From assembly GCF_963676685.1 (NCBI RefSeq), contig NC_092349.1, positions 41,803,426 through 41,867,425 on the forward strand: a stretch of DNA of 64,000 nt. The letters run 5' to 3'. The notes under the pieces are model-generated. The model had not been told where the DNA came from. It ran no database searches and saw nothing but the letters and a program-made list of their open reading frames with translations. Shown here one piece after another: positions 36,794-50,212 of the stretch. Source of the stretch: Mytilus edulis. Its lineage: Eukaryota; Mollusca; Bivalvia; Mytilida; Mytilidae. The position numbers were made by a program, and so were the translations under genes. Within the stretch, counting starts at the first letter, position 1. The number at the start of each line of letters is the position of its first letter.

Positions 36794-37840
36794 TTAATTT
36801 TTTGGTAGATATTTGTCTTCAGCTTGGACTAATTCATCATCTCTTTGTAACCTGAATATTTCTTTCACACTAACAATCTAAAATAAAAAAAATTTTGTTT
36901 AATAATATATTTTATAATATAAATTACACTGAATACTACTGTTATGATTGAAATTCAAAATTCATCAACTTTAAAACTTGTGAATGAAATCCATGGGACA
37001 CAGATAATGTCTCAACTTGCAATATAACTTTTGAAAGGGGCATAACTCAAGAACTGTAAAAGTGACACAACCCAAATTTGAACTTGATCTGTGTATTATG
37101 GTAATTTGTATTGTGTTTAAGTTTTATAACATTTGGTTGAGGCAAACAAAGTTGATTGGACTTCGACTTCCTCAAAAACTACCTTGACAATATACTTAAA
37201 CCTGAAGCTGGACAGACGAATGAACGAATGGAGAAAAAAACATAATGCTCTTAAGTGGGGCATAAAAACACTGTAATGGTTAAGGATATGTCTATTAAAT
37301 CATATGTTAAGATAAAGACAGCATTATGGAAGTGACTGGTCCTTAGTTCTCACCCTACTTAAACTGTCTCAAGAAAGCATTTTGTGTTCAAGTGCGAAAA
37401 GTTGTAATGAGGGTTTTACTCATTGTCAGGTTTACCAAACCTTAAAATAGGTATCATCTACTTGTTAACAAAGCAGCAGCCTTTAGAAATATACGCCACA
37501 AAGACATAATATTAAGACATTATAATTTGAGTTTGTACTTTTGGCATGTTTGGTGACAAATCTTACTGTAGATTTTAAGCTAGTTTACTAGCAAGTTGAA
37601 AAAATTATTGAGTGGGCCTGTCAAAAGAATAGGTGATATACCATTAGGATGAGCAATAGTTACCTTATCTTCTACATTAACTAACGATTGATCATCATAG
37701 ATCTGTTTGGTTGTTTGTTGGATAGCACTGACAGAAGCTCTAAGGTTATGATTGGCCCATATTACCATAGAAACACCCATATCACGGAAATGGTCTGTTG
37801 GTGTTTTGTAGTATTTTGTTGGTACAATCACTACAGGTCC
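36794..37840 (-). pseudogene. PEPM: PEP phosphomutase, last two exons only (duplicate 3' end before the gap)
   Basis: Exons at 37664-37840 (59 codons, starting [11 protein letters not shown]) and 36794-36877 (27 codons plus stop) match the last two exons of the gene at 51609-59067 base for base, as far as I can see. The segment stops at the N run with no upstream exons. It is probably the same gene assembled twice rather than a paralogue. If it were a real second locus it would be a 3' fragment. The coding parts are intact; the single-base differences between the copies fall in non-coding sequence. Confidence 0.85.
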
Positions 37841-38435
37841 CTGAAACAAAAGGTTAGTTCTATAGTAAAGCAATGAACTGAAACATTTTTATCTGTAAGA
37901 TTTGTAGTCTATATGGTAGGAACTGGTCTATTCCCAATCCCTTTCCTCGAAGATGTCACTATGATAAACCCAAAGTTTTTGAAACAATAATTTCGTTTTT
38001 CTTATAGAAGCTAACAAAACAAAATCAGGAGCAAATTACCCCCCTCCCCCCCAAAAAAAAACAAATAAAAAAACCAATTGCAATGAAAAGACCAAAAATT
38101 ATTTCTGTAACAAATACATTTCTTGACCGTAATACCAATCTGCAATTTCAATAAAACAGGTTTCATTTATTAAAGCTCATGTCTAAAAATTCTAGGTTTC
38201 CAGATCCCTGATCAAAACTCTAGTAATAAAATTTTGGAAGTTAAATTTAATGTCTCATATGATTGTTCTCTTTTTTTGGTTCTAAAATAATGATTTCATC
38301 ATTTACAGATGAATAGAACATGTAAAAGGAGCTGCTGGGTATTGTAAAATAAGGACTGCACCCACCAACACAAATTAATCACTATATATCTTTCAAGAAT
38401 ACTTTGAACAGTAGAAATAATTACCACCTCTTACA

Positions 38436-38535
38436 NNNNNNNNNNNNNNNNNNNNNNNNNNNNNNNNNNNNNNNNNNNNNNNNNNNNNNNNNNNNNNNNN
38501 NNNNNNNNNNNNNNNNNNNNNNNNNNNNNNNNNNN
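38436..38535. other. Assembly gap of exactly 100 N
   Basis: One hundred N separate flank copy 1 from array B. The round number is the usual placeholder for a join of unknown size. The open frame running through it is an artefact. Confidence 0.99.
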
Positions 38536-38836
38536 AGGTGAGCAAAATAAAGGAATATAAAAGCTAAGAAACGCGGGAAGTATATATATGGAATCATCAC
38601 TTTGATATTGAAATAGAAACTGTTTTCGACATGAGATTTTATACAGAAACTTATGAAACGGATGAAATTTATACAGATATGAGATCAATCGATGAAATAC
38701 AGTTTGCCATTTGTAGTTTCTGTCCTCCATAATTTCAATTTTCAAGTTCACTAGAAAGTTGATTTCAAGGATATGTGCGAATTTACAGAAACGACGTCCA
38801 CGAATTACATGGGTATTAAAATGCACAACTACATAC

Positions 38837-38909
38837 GCCTCCGTGGCCCAATGGATAAGGCACCGGCCTCCTAAGCCGGGGATTGCGGGTTCGAGTCCCG
38901 TCGGAGGTA
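38837..38909 (+). tRNA. trnR-CCU: tRNA-Arg(CCT), array B copy 1
   Basis: Same 73 nt as array A. Its partner 5S is lost in the gap. Confidence 0.96.
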
Positions 38910-39414
38910 GACAATTTTTACTAGCGTTACAACATATTCTGCCTAAATGCACTTTTTCACAAAGATCCGTTGAAAAAAATGCTGTTATTGTAGCTACATA
39001 ACGGCATTTGAAATTAATTTTGTGCTTCGAAAGACTTACCAAACATGCAGCCATAACCTTTCAGCGTCCTCGAATTCACCTAGCGTCGCTATGACAATAT
39101 TCGACAATGGAGAGGATCGACGTACTTCCTTGTGAAGTCAGACTTCAGTCAAAGCGCAAATTAACGATTGTAAACTGAAAATTCGTGTTTTTTCCTAATT
39201 TGACAATTTACCGGTAAAGTTATATTCGTTCGTTACGACTTGTAGTGACTTAGGAATTCGTCTGTCGACCTTTTTATAACAGTTTTATCAAGGTAAATAT
39301 GAACATGCCGCGGGACAAAATAAAATGAAGGTCCCGGGAAAATGAAAATAAGAGGACAGGTGAAGGAGCTAGAAGAAGATATATAGGAACACACAGAGAA
39401 AATTATAAAAAGGA

Positions 39415-39534
39415 ATGTCTACAACACCCGGTATTCCCAGGCGGTCACCCATCCAAGTACTAACCGAGCTCGACGCTGCTTAACTGCGGTGATCGGACGA
39501 GAACCGGTGTTTTCAGCGTGATATGGTCGTAGAC
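39415..39534 (-). rRNA. 5S rRNA, array B copy 1
   Basis: Full length; no difference from array A seen within the gene. Confidence 0.96.
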
Positions 39535-39839
39535 ACTAAGGTGAGCAAAATAAAGAATATAAAGCTAAGAAACGCGGGAAGTATATATATGGAATCATCA
39601 CTTTGATATTGAAATAGAAACTGTTTTCGACATGAGATTTTTATACAGAAAACTTATGAAACGGATGAAATTTATACAGATATGAGATCAATCGATGAAA
39701 TACAGTTTGCCATTTGTAGTTTCTGTCCTCCATAATTTCAATTTTCAAGTTCACTAGAAAGTTGATTTCAAGGATATGTGCGAATTTACAGAAACGACGT
39801 CCACGAATTACATGGGTATTAAAATGCACAACTACATAC

Positions 39840-39912
39840 GCCTCCGTGGCCCAATGGATAAGGCACCGGCCTCCTAAGCCGGGGATTGCGGGTTCGAGTC
39901 CCGTCGGAGGTA
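39840..39912 (+). tRNA. trnR-CCU: tRNA-Arg(CCT), array B copy 2
   Basis: No difference from array A seen. Confidence 0.96.
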
Positions 39913-40419
39913 GACAATTTTTACTAGCGTTACAACATATTCTGCCTAAATGCACTTTTTCACAAAGATCCGTTGAAAAAAATGCTGTTATTGTAGCTAC
40001 ATAACGGCATTTGAAATTAATTTTGTGCTTCGAAAGACTTACCAAACATGCAGCCATAACCTTTCAGCGTCCTCGAATTCACCCTAGCGTCGCTATGACA
40101 ATATTCGACAATGGAGAGGATCGACGTACTTCCTTGTGAAGTCAGACTTCAGTCAAAGCGCAAATTAACGATTGTAAACTGAAAATTTCGTGTTTTTTCC
40201 TAATTTGACAAATTTACCGGTAAAGTTATATTCGTTCGTTACGACTTGTAGTGACTTAGGAATTCGTCTGTCGACCTTTTTATAACAGTTTTATCAAGGT
40301 AAATATGAACATGCCGCGGGACAAAATAAAATGAAGGTCCCGGGAAAATGAAAATAAGAGGACAGGTGAAGGAGCTAGAAGAAGATATATAGGAACACAC
40401 AGAGAAAATTATAAAAGGA

Positions 40420-40539
40420 ATGTCTACAACACCCGGTATTCCCAGGCGGTCACCCATCCAAGTACTAACCGAGCTCGACGCTGCTTAACTGCGGTGATCG
40501 GACGAGAACCGGTGTTTTCAGCGTGATATGGTCGTAGAC
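40420..40539 (-). rRNA. 5S rRNA, array B copy 2
   Basis: Full length. Its downstream terminator run is four rather than five T. Confidence 0.96.
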
Positions 40540-40845
40540 ACTAAGGTGAGCAAAATAAAGGAATATAAAGCTAAGAAACGCGGGAAGTATATATATGGAA
40601 TCATCACTTTGATATTGAAATAGAAACTGTTTTCGACATGAGATTTTTATACAGAAAACTTATGAAACGGATGAAATTTATACAGATATGAGATCAATCG
40701 ATGAAATACAGTTTGCCATTTGTAGTTTCTGTCCTCCATAATTTCAATTTTCAAGTTCACTAGAAAGTTGATTTCAAGGATATGTGCGAATTTACAGAAA
40801 CGACGTCCACGAATTACATGGGTATTAAAATGCACAACTACATAC

Positions 40846-40918
40846 GCCTCCGTGGCCCAATGGATAAGGCACCGGCCTCCTAAGCCGGGGATTGCGGGTT
40901 CGAGTCCCGTCGGAGGTA
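40846..40918 (+). tRNA. trnR-CCU: tRNA-Arg(CCT), array B copy 3
   Basis: No difference from array A seen. Confidence 0.96.
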
Positions 40919-41426
40919 GACAATTTTTACTAGCGTTACAACATATTCTGCCTAAATGCACTTTTTCACAAAGATCCGTTGAAAAAAATGCTGTTATTGT
41001 AGCTACATAACGGCATTTGAAATTAATTTTGTGCTTCGAAAGACTTACCAAACATGCAGCCATAACCTTTCAGCGTCCTCGAATTCACCCTAGCGTCGCT
41101 ATGACAATATTCGACAATGGAGAGGATCGACGTACTTCCTTGTGAAGTCAGACTTCAGTCAAAGCGCAAATTAACGATTGTAAACTGAAAATTTCGTGTT
41201 TTTTCCTAATTTGACAAATTTACCGGTAAAGTTATATTCGTTCGTTACGACTTGTAGTGACTTAGGAATTCGTCTGTCGACCTTTTTATAACAGTTTTAT
41301 CAAGGTAAATATGAACATGCCGCGGGACAAAATAAAATGAAGGTCCCGGGAAAATGAAAATAAGAGGACAGGTGAAGGAGCTAGAAGAAGATATATAGGA
41401 ACACACAGAGAAAATTATAAAAAGGA

Positions 41427-41546
41427 ATGTCTACAACACCCGGTATTCCCAGGCGGTCACCCATCCAAGTACTAACCGAGCTCGACGCTGCTTAACTGCG
41501 GTGATCGGACGAGAACCGGTGTTTTCAGCGTGATATGGTCGTAGAC
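41427..41546 (-). rRNA. 5S rRNA, array B copy 3
   Basis: No difference from array A seen. Confidence 0.96.
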
Positions 41547-41852
41547 ACTAAGGTGAGCAAAATAAAGGAATATAAAGCTAAGAAACGCGGGAAGTATATA
41601 TATGGAATCATCACTTTGATATTGAAATAGAAACTGTTTTCGACATGAGATTTTTATACAGAAAACTTATGAAACGGATGAAATTTATACAGATATGAGA
41701 TCAATCGATGAAATACAGTTTGCCATTTGTAGTTTCTGTCCTCCATAATTTCAATTTTCAAGTTCACTAGAAAGTTGATTTCAAGGATATGTGCGAATTT
41801 ACAGAAACGACGTCCACGAATTACATGGGTATTAAAATGCACAACTACATAC

Positions 41853-41925
41853 GCCTCCGTGGCCCAATGGATAAGGCACCGGCCTCCTAAGCCGGGGATT
41901 GCGGGTTCGAGTCCCGTCGGAGGTA
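41853..41925 (+). tRNA. trnR-CCU: tRNA-Arg(CCT), array B copy 4
   Basis: No difference from array A seen. Confidence 0.96.
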
Positions 41926-42433
41926 GACAATTTTTACTAGCGTTACAACATATTCTGCCTAAATGCACTTTTTCACAAAGATCCGTTGAAAAAAATGCTG
42001 TTATTGTAGCTACATAACGGCATTTGAAATTAATTTTGTGCTTCGAAAGACTTACCAAACATGCAGCCATAACCTTTCAGCGTCCTCGAATTCACCCTAG
42101 CGTCGCTATGACAATATTCGACAATGGAGAGGATCGACGTACTTCCTTGTGAAGTCAGACTTCAGTCAAAGCGCAAATTAACGATTGTAAACTGAAAATT
42201 TCGTGTTTTTTCCTAATTTGACAAATTTACCGGTAAAGTTATATTCGTTCGTTACGACTTGTAGTGACTTAGGAATTCGTCTGTCGACCTTTTTATAACA
42301 GTTTTATCAAGGTAAATATGAACATGCCGCGGGACAAAATAAAATGAAGGTCCCGGGAAAATGAAAATAAGAGGACAGGTGAAGGAGCTAGAAGAAGATA
42401 TATAGGAACACACAGAGAAAATTATAAAAAGGA

Positions 42434-42553
42434 ATGTCTACAACACCCGGTATTCCCAGGCGGTCACCCATCCAAGTACTAACCGAGCTCGACGCTGCTT
42501 AACTGCGGTGATCGGACGAGAACCGGTGTTTTCAGCGTGATATGGTCGTAGAC
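42434..42553 (-). rRNA. 5S rRNA, array B copy 4
   Basis: No difference from array A seen. Confidence 0.96.
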
Positions 42554-42859
42554 ACTAAGGTGAGCAAAATAAAGGAATATAAAGCTAAGAAACGCGGGAA
42601 GTATATATATGGAATCATCACTTTGATATTGAAATAGAAACTGTTTTCGACATGAGATTTTTATACAGAAAACTTATGAAACGGATGAAATTTATACAGA
42701 TATGAGATCAATCGATGAAATACAGTTTGCCATTTGTAGTTTCTGTCCTCCATAATTTCAATTTTCAAGTTCACTAGAAAGTTGATTTCAAGGATATGTG
42801 CGAATTTACAGAAACGACGTCCACGAATTACATGGGTATTAAAATGCACAACTACATAC

Positions 42860-42932
42860 GCCTCCGTGGCCCAATGGATAAGGCACCGGCCTCCTAAGCC
42901 GGGGATTGCGGGTTCGAGTCCCGTCGGAGGTA
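42860..42932 (+). tRNA. trnR-CCU: tRNA-Arg(CCT), array B copy 5
   Basis: No difference from array A seen. Confidence 0.96.
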
Positions 42933-43440
42933 GACAATTTTTACTAGCGTTACAACATATTCTGCCTAAATGCACTTTTTCACAAAGATCCGTTGAAAAA
43001 AATGCTGTTATTGTAGCTACATAACGGCATTTGAAATTAATTTTGTGCTTCGAAAGACTTACCAAACATGCAGCCATAACCTTTCAGCGTCCTCGAATTC
43101 ACCCTAGCGTCGCTATGACAATATTCGACAATGGAGAGGATCGACGTACTTCCTTGTGAAGTCAGACTTCAGTCAAAGCGCAAATTAACGATTGTAAACT
43201 GAAAATTTCGTGTTTTTTCCTAATTTGACAAATTTACCGGTAAAGTTATATTCGTTCGTTACGACTTGTAGTGACTTAGGAATTCGTCTGTCGACCTTTT
43301 TATAACAGTTTTATCAAGGTAAATATGAACATGCCGCGGGACAAAATAAAATGAAGGTCCCGGGAAAATGAAAATAAGAGGACAGGTGAAGGAGCTAGAA
43401 GAAGATATATAGGAACACACAGAGAAAATTATAAAAAGGA

Positions 43441-43560
43441 ATGTCTACAACACCCGGTATTCCCAGGCGGTCACCCATCCAAGTACTAACCGAGCTCGAC
43501 GCTGCTTAACTGCGGTGATCGGACGAGAACCGGTGTTTTCAGCGTGATATGGTCGTAGAC
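43441..43560 (-). rRNA. 5S rRNA, array B copy 5
   Basis: No difference from array A seen. Confidence 0.96.
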
Positions 43561-43866
43561 ACTAAGGTGAGCAAAATAAAGGAATATAAAGCTAAGAAAC
43601 GCGGGAAGTATATATATGGAATCATCACTTTGATATTGAAATAGAAACTGTTTTCGACATGAGATTTTTATACAGAAAACTTATGAAACGGATGAAATTT
43701 ATACAGATATGAGATCAATCGATGAAATACAGTTTGCCATTTGTAGTTTCTGTCCTCCATAATTTCAATTTTCAAGTTCACTAGAAAGTTGATTTCAAGG
43801 ATATGTGCGAATTTACAGAAACGACGTCCACGAATTACATGGGTATTAAAATGCACAACTACATAC

Positions 43867-43939
43867 GCCTCCGTGGCCCAATGGATAAGGCACCGGCCTC
43901 CTAAGCCGGGGATTGCGGGTTCGAGTCCCGTCGGAGGTA
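43867..43939 (+). tRNA. trnR-CCU: tRNA-Arg(CCT), array B copy 6
   Basis: No difference from array A seen. Confidence 0.96.
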
Positions 43940-44447
43940 GACAATTTTTACTAGCGTTACAACATATTCTGCCTAAATGCACTTTTTCACAAAGATCCGT
44001 TGAAAAAAATGCTGTTATTGTAGCTACATAACGGCATTTGAAATTAATTTTGTGCTTCGAAAGACTTACCAAACATGCAGCCATAACCTTTCAGCGTCCT
44101 CGAATTCACCCTAGCGTCGCTATGACAATATTCGACAATGGAGAGGATCGACGTACTTCCTTGTGAAGTCAGACTTCAGTCAAAGCGCAAATTAACGATT
44201 GTAAACTGAAAATTTCGTGTTTTTTCCTAATTTGACAAATTTACCGGTAAAGTTATATTCGTTCGTTACGACTTGTAGTGACTTAGGAATTCGTCTGTCG
44301 ACCTTTTTATAACAGTTTTATCAAGGTAAATATGAACATGCCGCGGGACAAAATAAAATGAAGGTCCCGGGAAAATGAAAATAAGAGGACAGGTGAAGGA
44401 GCTAGAAGAAGATATATAGGAACACACAGAGAAAATTATAAAAAGGA

Positions 44448-44567
44448 ATGTCTACAACACCCGGTATTCCCAGGCGGTCACCCATCCAAGTACTAACCGA
44501 GCTCGACGCTGCTTAACTGCGGTGATCGGACGAGAACCGGTGTTTTCAGCGTGATATGGTCGTAGAC
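44448..44567 (-). rRNA. 5S rRNA, array B copy 6
   Basis: No difference from array A seen. Confidence 0.96.
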
Positions 44568-44873
44568 ACTAAGGTGAGCAAAATAAAGGAATATAAAGCT
44601 AAGAAACGCGGGAAGTATATATATGGAATCATCACTTTGATATTGAAATAGAAACTGTTTTCGACATGAGATTTTTATACAGAAAACTTATGAAACGGAT
44701 GAAATTTATACAGATATGAGATCAATCGATGAAATACAGTTTGCCATTTGTAGTTTCTGTCCTCCATAATTTCAATTTTCAAGTTCACTAGAAAGTTGAT
44801 TTCAAGGATATGTGCGAATTTACAGAAACGACGTCCACGAATTACATGGGTATTAAAATGCACAACTACATAC

Positions 44874-44946
44874 GCCTCCGTGGCCCAATGGATAAGGCAC
44901 CGGCCTCCTAAGCCGGGGATTGCGGGTTCGAGTCCCGTCGGAGGTA
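44874..44946 (+). tRNA. trnR-CCU: tRNA-Arg(CCT), array B copy 7
   Basis: No difference from array A seen. Confidence 0.96.
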
Positions 44947-45454
44947 GACAATTTTTACTAGCGTTACAACATATTCTGCCTAAATGCACTTTTTCACAAA
45001 GATCCGTTGAAAAAAATGCTGTTATTGTAGCTACATAACGGCATTTGAAATTAATTTTGTGCTTCGAAAGACTTACCAAACATGCAGCCATAACCTTTCA
45101 GCGTCCTCGAATTCACCCTAGCGTCGCTATGACAATATTCGACAATGGAGAGGATCGACGTACTTCCTTGTGAAGTCAGACTTCAGTCAAAGCGCAAATT
45201 AACGATTGTAAACTGAAAATTTCGTGTTTTTTCCTAATTTGACAAATTTACCGGTAAAGTTATATTCGTTCGTTACGACTTGTAGTGACTTAGGAATTCG
45301 TCTGTCGACCTTTTTATAACAGTTTTATCAAGGTAAATATGAACATGCCGCGGGACAAAATAAAATGAAGGTCCCGGGAAAATGAAAATAAGAGGACAGG
45401 TGAAGGAGCTAGAAGAAGATATATAGGAACACACAGAGAAAATTATAAAAAGGA

Positions 45455-45486
45455 ATGTCTACAACACCCGGTATTCCCAGGCGGTC
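45455..45486 (-). pseudogene. Truncated 5S rRNA at the array B boundary
   Basis: Same 32-nt 3' remnant and same breakpoint as at 30642-30673. Confidence 0.93.
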
Positions 45487-47193
45487 GACTTATAGTGACT
45501 CAAGTTTGATATTGAAAATAGTAACTGTTTTCGACATGAGAACTTATGTCAATTTTCCCGTTTTCCGCTAGAGGTGTTTATTTACGTTCCTCTCACCTTA
45601 ACTGCAGCGAAGTGATCCGATAGAAATCCCAGTATTTTCTATTTTTACTTTGGGAAATACCACTAGTATATTTTACGAAACTATGTAAAGCATCTATTAA
45701 CTGGTATTTGTTACGAAACTGTTGATGACATTCCGTGAGTATTTAACGAGTTGAAATGGAATTTTACCATATAGTTGGCAGTAGAAACCTTTTAATAAGC
45801 CAAAAGATAGTTAGAAAGATAACAAATTGACAAAAAAAAACGATTAAAAGATAACAGACACAAAATATAAATCAATTGTTTTATAAACAATTGTCAAATG
45901 GATTTCCCCTCCGAAACATGATTGATAAATGATTTTTATATTACTTTATTGATTCAATCAATCATGTTAATTAAACACGGGGTCTTTTGAATCAAGCTAT
46001 GCGATCTTAAACAAATGAGACGGAAACATGCATGCTTTGTATATATATATATTTTTTTTTTTAACAAAATACCAAAACAAAAAAAACACAAACTTCCGTC
46101 TTCTCTTATACTTTAGTTACTTACCAGTCTTTCAAACCTCGAAGGGTAAAACATGTCATACCATTTAAATTTTTATAAAATACTAAGAAGTCTAAAACTG
46201 CCCTTTTTTTATTTTTGAAAAAATTATATTTGCCAAATGATCATTGTACTTTTGCTTTGGGTATATGATCTTTCACACGATATCACACTCCTATCAACTT
46301 TTCCCCGAATATGACATTAACGAAGCAGTACTTAGTATTATGACAGGTTTTGTACTTGCATGATCATCACAATGAGTACCAGAAGTGGAGCAAGATTATG
46401 CTACTCTTCCAGGGTACCGAGATTACCACTGATTTTGTCGGTATTCTTCAGCTCTGTCTTTGGTTTCCCATGTTGTGTTTTTAGTTTTTTCCAAGGCATT
46501 GTTAGTTTGTGTGCGTCATATGAGCTTGAAATTCCGATATCACCCGCCTCTCTTTTATAATTGACTAATTATATCGCAATTTCAATCCAATCCAAATGAC
46601 AATTTTATTTTACCTATATAATGCATATTTACAGACAACTTGAGTTACACAATTGAACTCAATGATAGATGACATAGTTTATAATCCTAACGACCAATTC
46701 ACAAAACAGAGAAGCAAACATCCTTAACAAATCTATGTGTGACGGAAATAGCAGTCAATTAATTTTGCATGATGTTTAGTATACAACTGACTTAAGTGCA
46801 AACCAGCTTGAAGTTATTTTGAATTCTTTAACCATTGCTACACCATTTGAAAAGTAATACAAATATCTCTCTTTCCATAAATAACTTAGGTGGAAGACCT
46901 TTCCCACAAATTACAAGCAAAGTATAAACTTCTTACCTTTATATTGACTAATACCAGAGACATATAATATTATATATGTCTCTGCAAATACTTAAAGAAA
47001 CAACTGTAACAGTGACACAAGAGTGGACACACTAAAATGTCTCGCCTTCTTTACTAACCATTGATTTTATGTTGATAGTCCTTAATATAAAGCTTTATTA
47101 CAAGAATCACATAAAATTAACATGATCCACGAAAATGAGGTCAAAGTCAAATAAACCAAGAGAAATACATGCACACCCTACAATCATTCAATA

Positions 47194-47351
47194 CAGAGGT
47201 GGATTTAGGGGGGGGCCTTGGGGCCCGGGCCCCCCTTTTTGGGAAAAAAATTGGTTGCTTATATAGGGAATCATTGAAGCGTGACTGGAGCGGGCCCCCT
47301 CTTAGGTCAGTCAGTGGGCCCCGCTTATGAAAATTTCTGGATCCGCCACTG
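47194..47351. mobile_element. 158-bp terminal-inverted-repeat element (copy 2)
   Basis: Same insertion as at 32381, within the duplicated flank. Confidence 0.75.
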
Positions 47352-48121
47352 CAATACACCAAATGTCGTTGACTATTGCCTAAATAGTATATGAGAAACA
47401 AACTTGACCATTAAAACTTCAAAAAAACTAGACCAATGAACAATGAAAATAAGGTCAAGATCAGATGATACCTGCCAGACCTATACTCCTAATACAATCC
47501 TTCCATACAACAAATATAGTTGAACTATTGCTTATAGTTTGAAAAAAACCCAGACCAAAACACATAACTTCAACACTGAGCAATGAACCGTGAAAATGAA
47601 GTCAAGGTCAAATAAAACCTGTGAGACTGACATACACTAAATATATTTGACCTATTGCAATCATTCCAATTGTATTAGAAAAAAATGCCATAACACAAAA
47701 ACCTTCATTACATAAGGCATCTATACACAAAGTATGAAGCATCAAGGTCTTCCATCTTCTAAAATATAAAGCTTATAAGAAGCTAGCTAGCTAACTAATG
47801 TAGCCGCCAGATCACTATCTCTATGTCAAGCTTTTTGCGACAAAAGTAAAAAAAACAAAAAAAAACTGTTTAAATGATAAAGAAATAAAACTAGCTATTT
47901 ATTTATCCCTCAATTTATTTGGATTTCATTAAATATTTAATCACAATTACATTTTCAAATTATTCTAAATTGATAAACAAATGAATAATTTCAACTACCT
48001 ATCATTTCCCAATTAAATTTAAAATTACAATAAGAATTCTGATAATATGCACTAATAAGTTTTTTTTTCCGAATTAAACGATATTGAAGAATCAGAATAG
48101 TGAATGGAAACATGGACATAT

Positions 48122-48505
48122 GGAATGTGTTAAAAAGCCAGACCAAAGAGAAGAACACATGGGACTTAAATGCAGCAAGAAAATTCTACACCTAGAGGTG
48201 TGCTTCAGCTGGACCCTAAACTATAATGTATATTAGTTAAGCAAAATGGGGGGATACTTAACATGCAACATATTGATGAACCAAAATTTAAATTTAAAAA
48301 AAAACAAACACAGAAAACAACAAAGTTTCTGAGTCCTGAGTCTTTTTTTTTTAAATACTGGTTCATTTGTTTGGTTGTGAGTTTAGTGAGGCTTCTATTT
48401 CCCTCTAGTTTACATTTATAGTTTAGGGGCCAGCTGAAGCCAACCTCAAGTTGAGGGATTTCTTGCTGCATTGAAAACCCATTGTTGCTTTTTTGGACAC
48501 ATTCC
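48122..48505. repeat. Foldback element (copy 2)
   Basis: Same element as at 33309. It is one base longer, in an A run. Confidence 0.7.
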
Positions 48506-49978
48506 CTGCTTTAAATCTCTATCAAAATTAAATCATTTATCTGTTACAATTCTTCTTCTTAAGAACAGGATTGAAAAACAAAACATGACTGCAGAATTTT
48601 TAGTATGTGGAATTAAAATGATCTGAAATTCACCAAAGAAAAGAATCAAATTACATTTAATTAAGCTAAATTAAAATTGTGTGTGCGTCTCCATTTTTTA
48701 ACAGCAAATTGAAATTCACTAGACTTTGATACTTTGCACTGTATAAATGAAATTTGCTTTACATAGGTGTCTGATGTGGAAAATTAAGGTTTGGTCTTAA
48801 TAAGAAATTGCAATCACAATATTTGGTAATTCTTCATGGATAAACCTGTTAATAGTTAGTAAACAGTTATCAAAGGTACCAGAAAGTTGACCACGTTTTA
48901 AACAAACATATAACCATATCTTTTATGTTTTAAGCATAATTGATGAAAATGTTCTTGATAATAAAAAAAGATTCACACACAAAACTTACTAAATTACTAA
49001 CCTATTACTTAGCATAAAAAAGCACTCAGTGTATAATATAAATCTATGAGATTTCATTCTGCTCTGTGATTTAAAACAGACATTGTAAAACAGAGATTCG
49101 TAGACATTACAGACCTAAAGTAAAGGCAGATCTTTTAGTAAAAAATATTACTAATATAAATTAATGAAATCACAGTAGCACTACACAATGTATATTAAAA
49201 ACTAATAATAGTTTTAAAAAAGTCCAATACAGATTTCAAAAGTTAATGAGAAAATACAGGTTTAACAGATAGTTGGTTGGACAATCTTCTGTAAACTTCA
49301 GTTTTTGTTTAATAAAAACATTAACCAATCAAAATGTTATCAAATATTCTGAGAGACCTTAAAACAAAAATTATGTTTTCCTAAGACTAATACTTATATA
49401 TTATATATTTTTGTATGTATGCTACTGAAAAAATTTAGTATCCAAATGCATGTTTTATTTATAATAAATATGCATCAGTAAATGTCTATCAAAGAAGATA
49501 AATAAGGAATGCTTTCATACACATACATGTTATTCAAAAGAGATACATATGAACAAAATTAATACTGAACTTATAATACATCACAAAGGAAAATGATCAT
49601 GATTTGAAAAGAAGTCGTCAATGAAACGGGAAAATGATTAAATACCGGTACTCAGGGATCAACAATAAACATTGTCTCCCTTTTAAATGTCTGAAAATTG
49701 ACATTCTAAGCTGCCTTAAACTTGGTCAAAACTCCCTCATACACCATACATGTAGACATTTATTTTAAATAACTTGTTATCCAAGAAAATATTGTTTTTT
49801 TAATTATAAAAAAATGTACTGATAAATAGGTAACATTTGTAATATTCTTATCAGATAAATTTCCCAACCTTTAGGATTGAAATCAAAACATATAATTTCC
49901 AATATTTTTAAATAAAAAGAATATTAAACAATTGTCTTCTTTGACGTCATACTAATTATTTTTGATTGTCTATAGTAA

Positions 49979-50212
49979 TGATTGATTGATGTTTAACACC
50001 ATTTTTAGCACTATTGGCTTTTCATGGCAGTCAGTTTTTATTGGTGGAGGAAGCCAGAGTGCCTTGAGAGGAACTACAACCTATGGCAGGAAAACTGATA
50101 ATCCTTGTCAATTAAGATAGATTGGAATTGAACACATGTAGGGTTTAAACTCTCAACCTCAGTGTTGACAGGCTTGTGATACAGTAGTTAAACTACTTAG
50201 ACCACTTGGACA
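49979..50212 (-). mobile_element. tRNA-derived SINE (copy 2)
   Basis: Same insertion as at 35165, within the duplicated flank. Confidence 0.7.

Larger units (their letters stand above)
30674..38435. repeat. Flank copy 1: 7.76-kb segment present again at 45487-53250
   Basis: This segment matches 45487-53250 end to end. I found four differences: A8 versus A9 near 33483, A9 versus A10 near 35930, GGAAG versus GGAG near 37330, and A6 versus A7 near 37610. No substitution was noticed. The segment ends abruptly at the N run. It most likely represents the same locus assembled twice. Confidence 0.95.
38536..45486. repeat. Tandem array B: 5S/tRNA-Arg units after the gap
   Basis: The 1007-bp unit continues: seven tRNA-Arg genes, six full 5S genes and one truncated 5S. 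It starts five bases upstream of where a 5S gene would begin. The first 1.9 kb carries about eight single-base length differences in short base runs, after which the period is clean. It ends at the same base of the 5S gene as array A. Confidence 0.98.

Noticed and set aside
37688-37876. 62-residue plus-strand open frame (and twin at 52503)
   Set aside because: It is antisense to a PEP phosphomutase exon.
38431-39054. 207-residue minus-strand open frame with a long X tail
   Set aside because: It runs through the 100 N and depends on single-base errors near the contig end.
48205-48471. 88-residue minus-strand open frame
   Set aside because: It spans the foldback element. It is open in only one of the two flank copies because of a one-base run difference.
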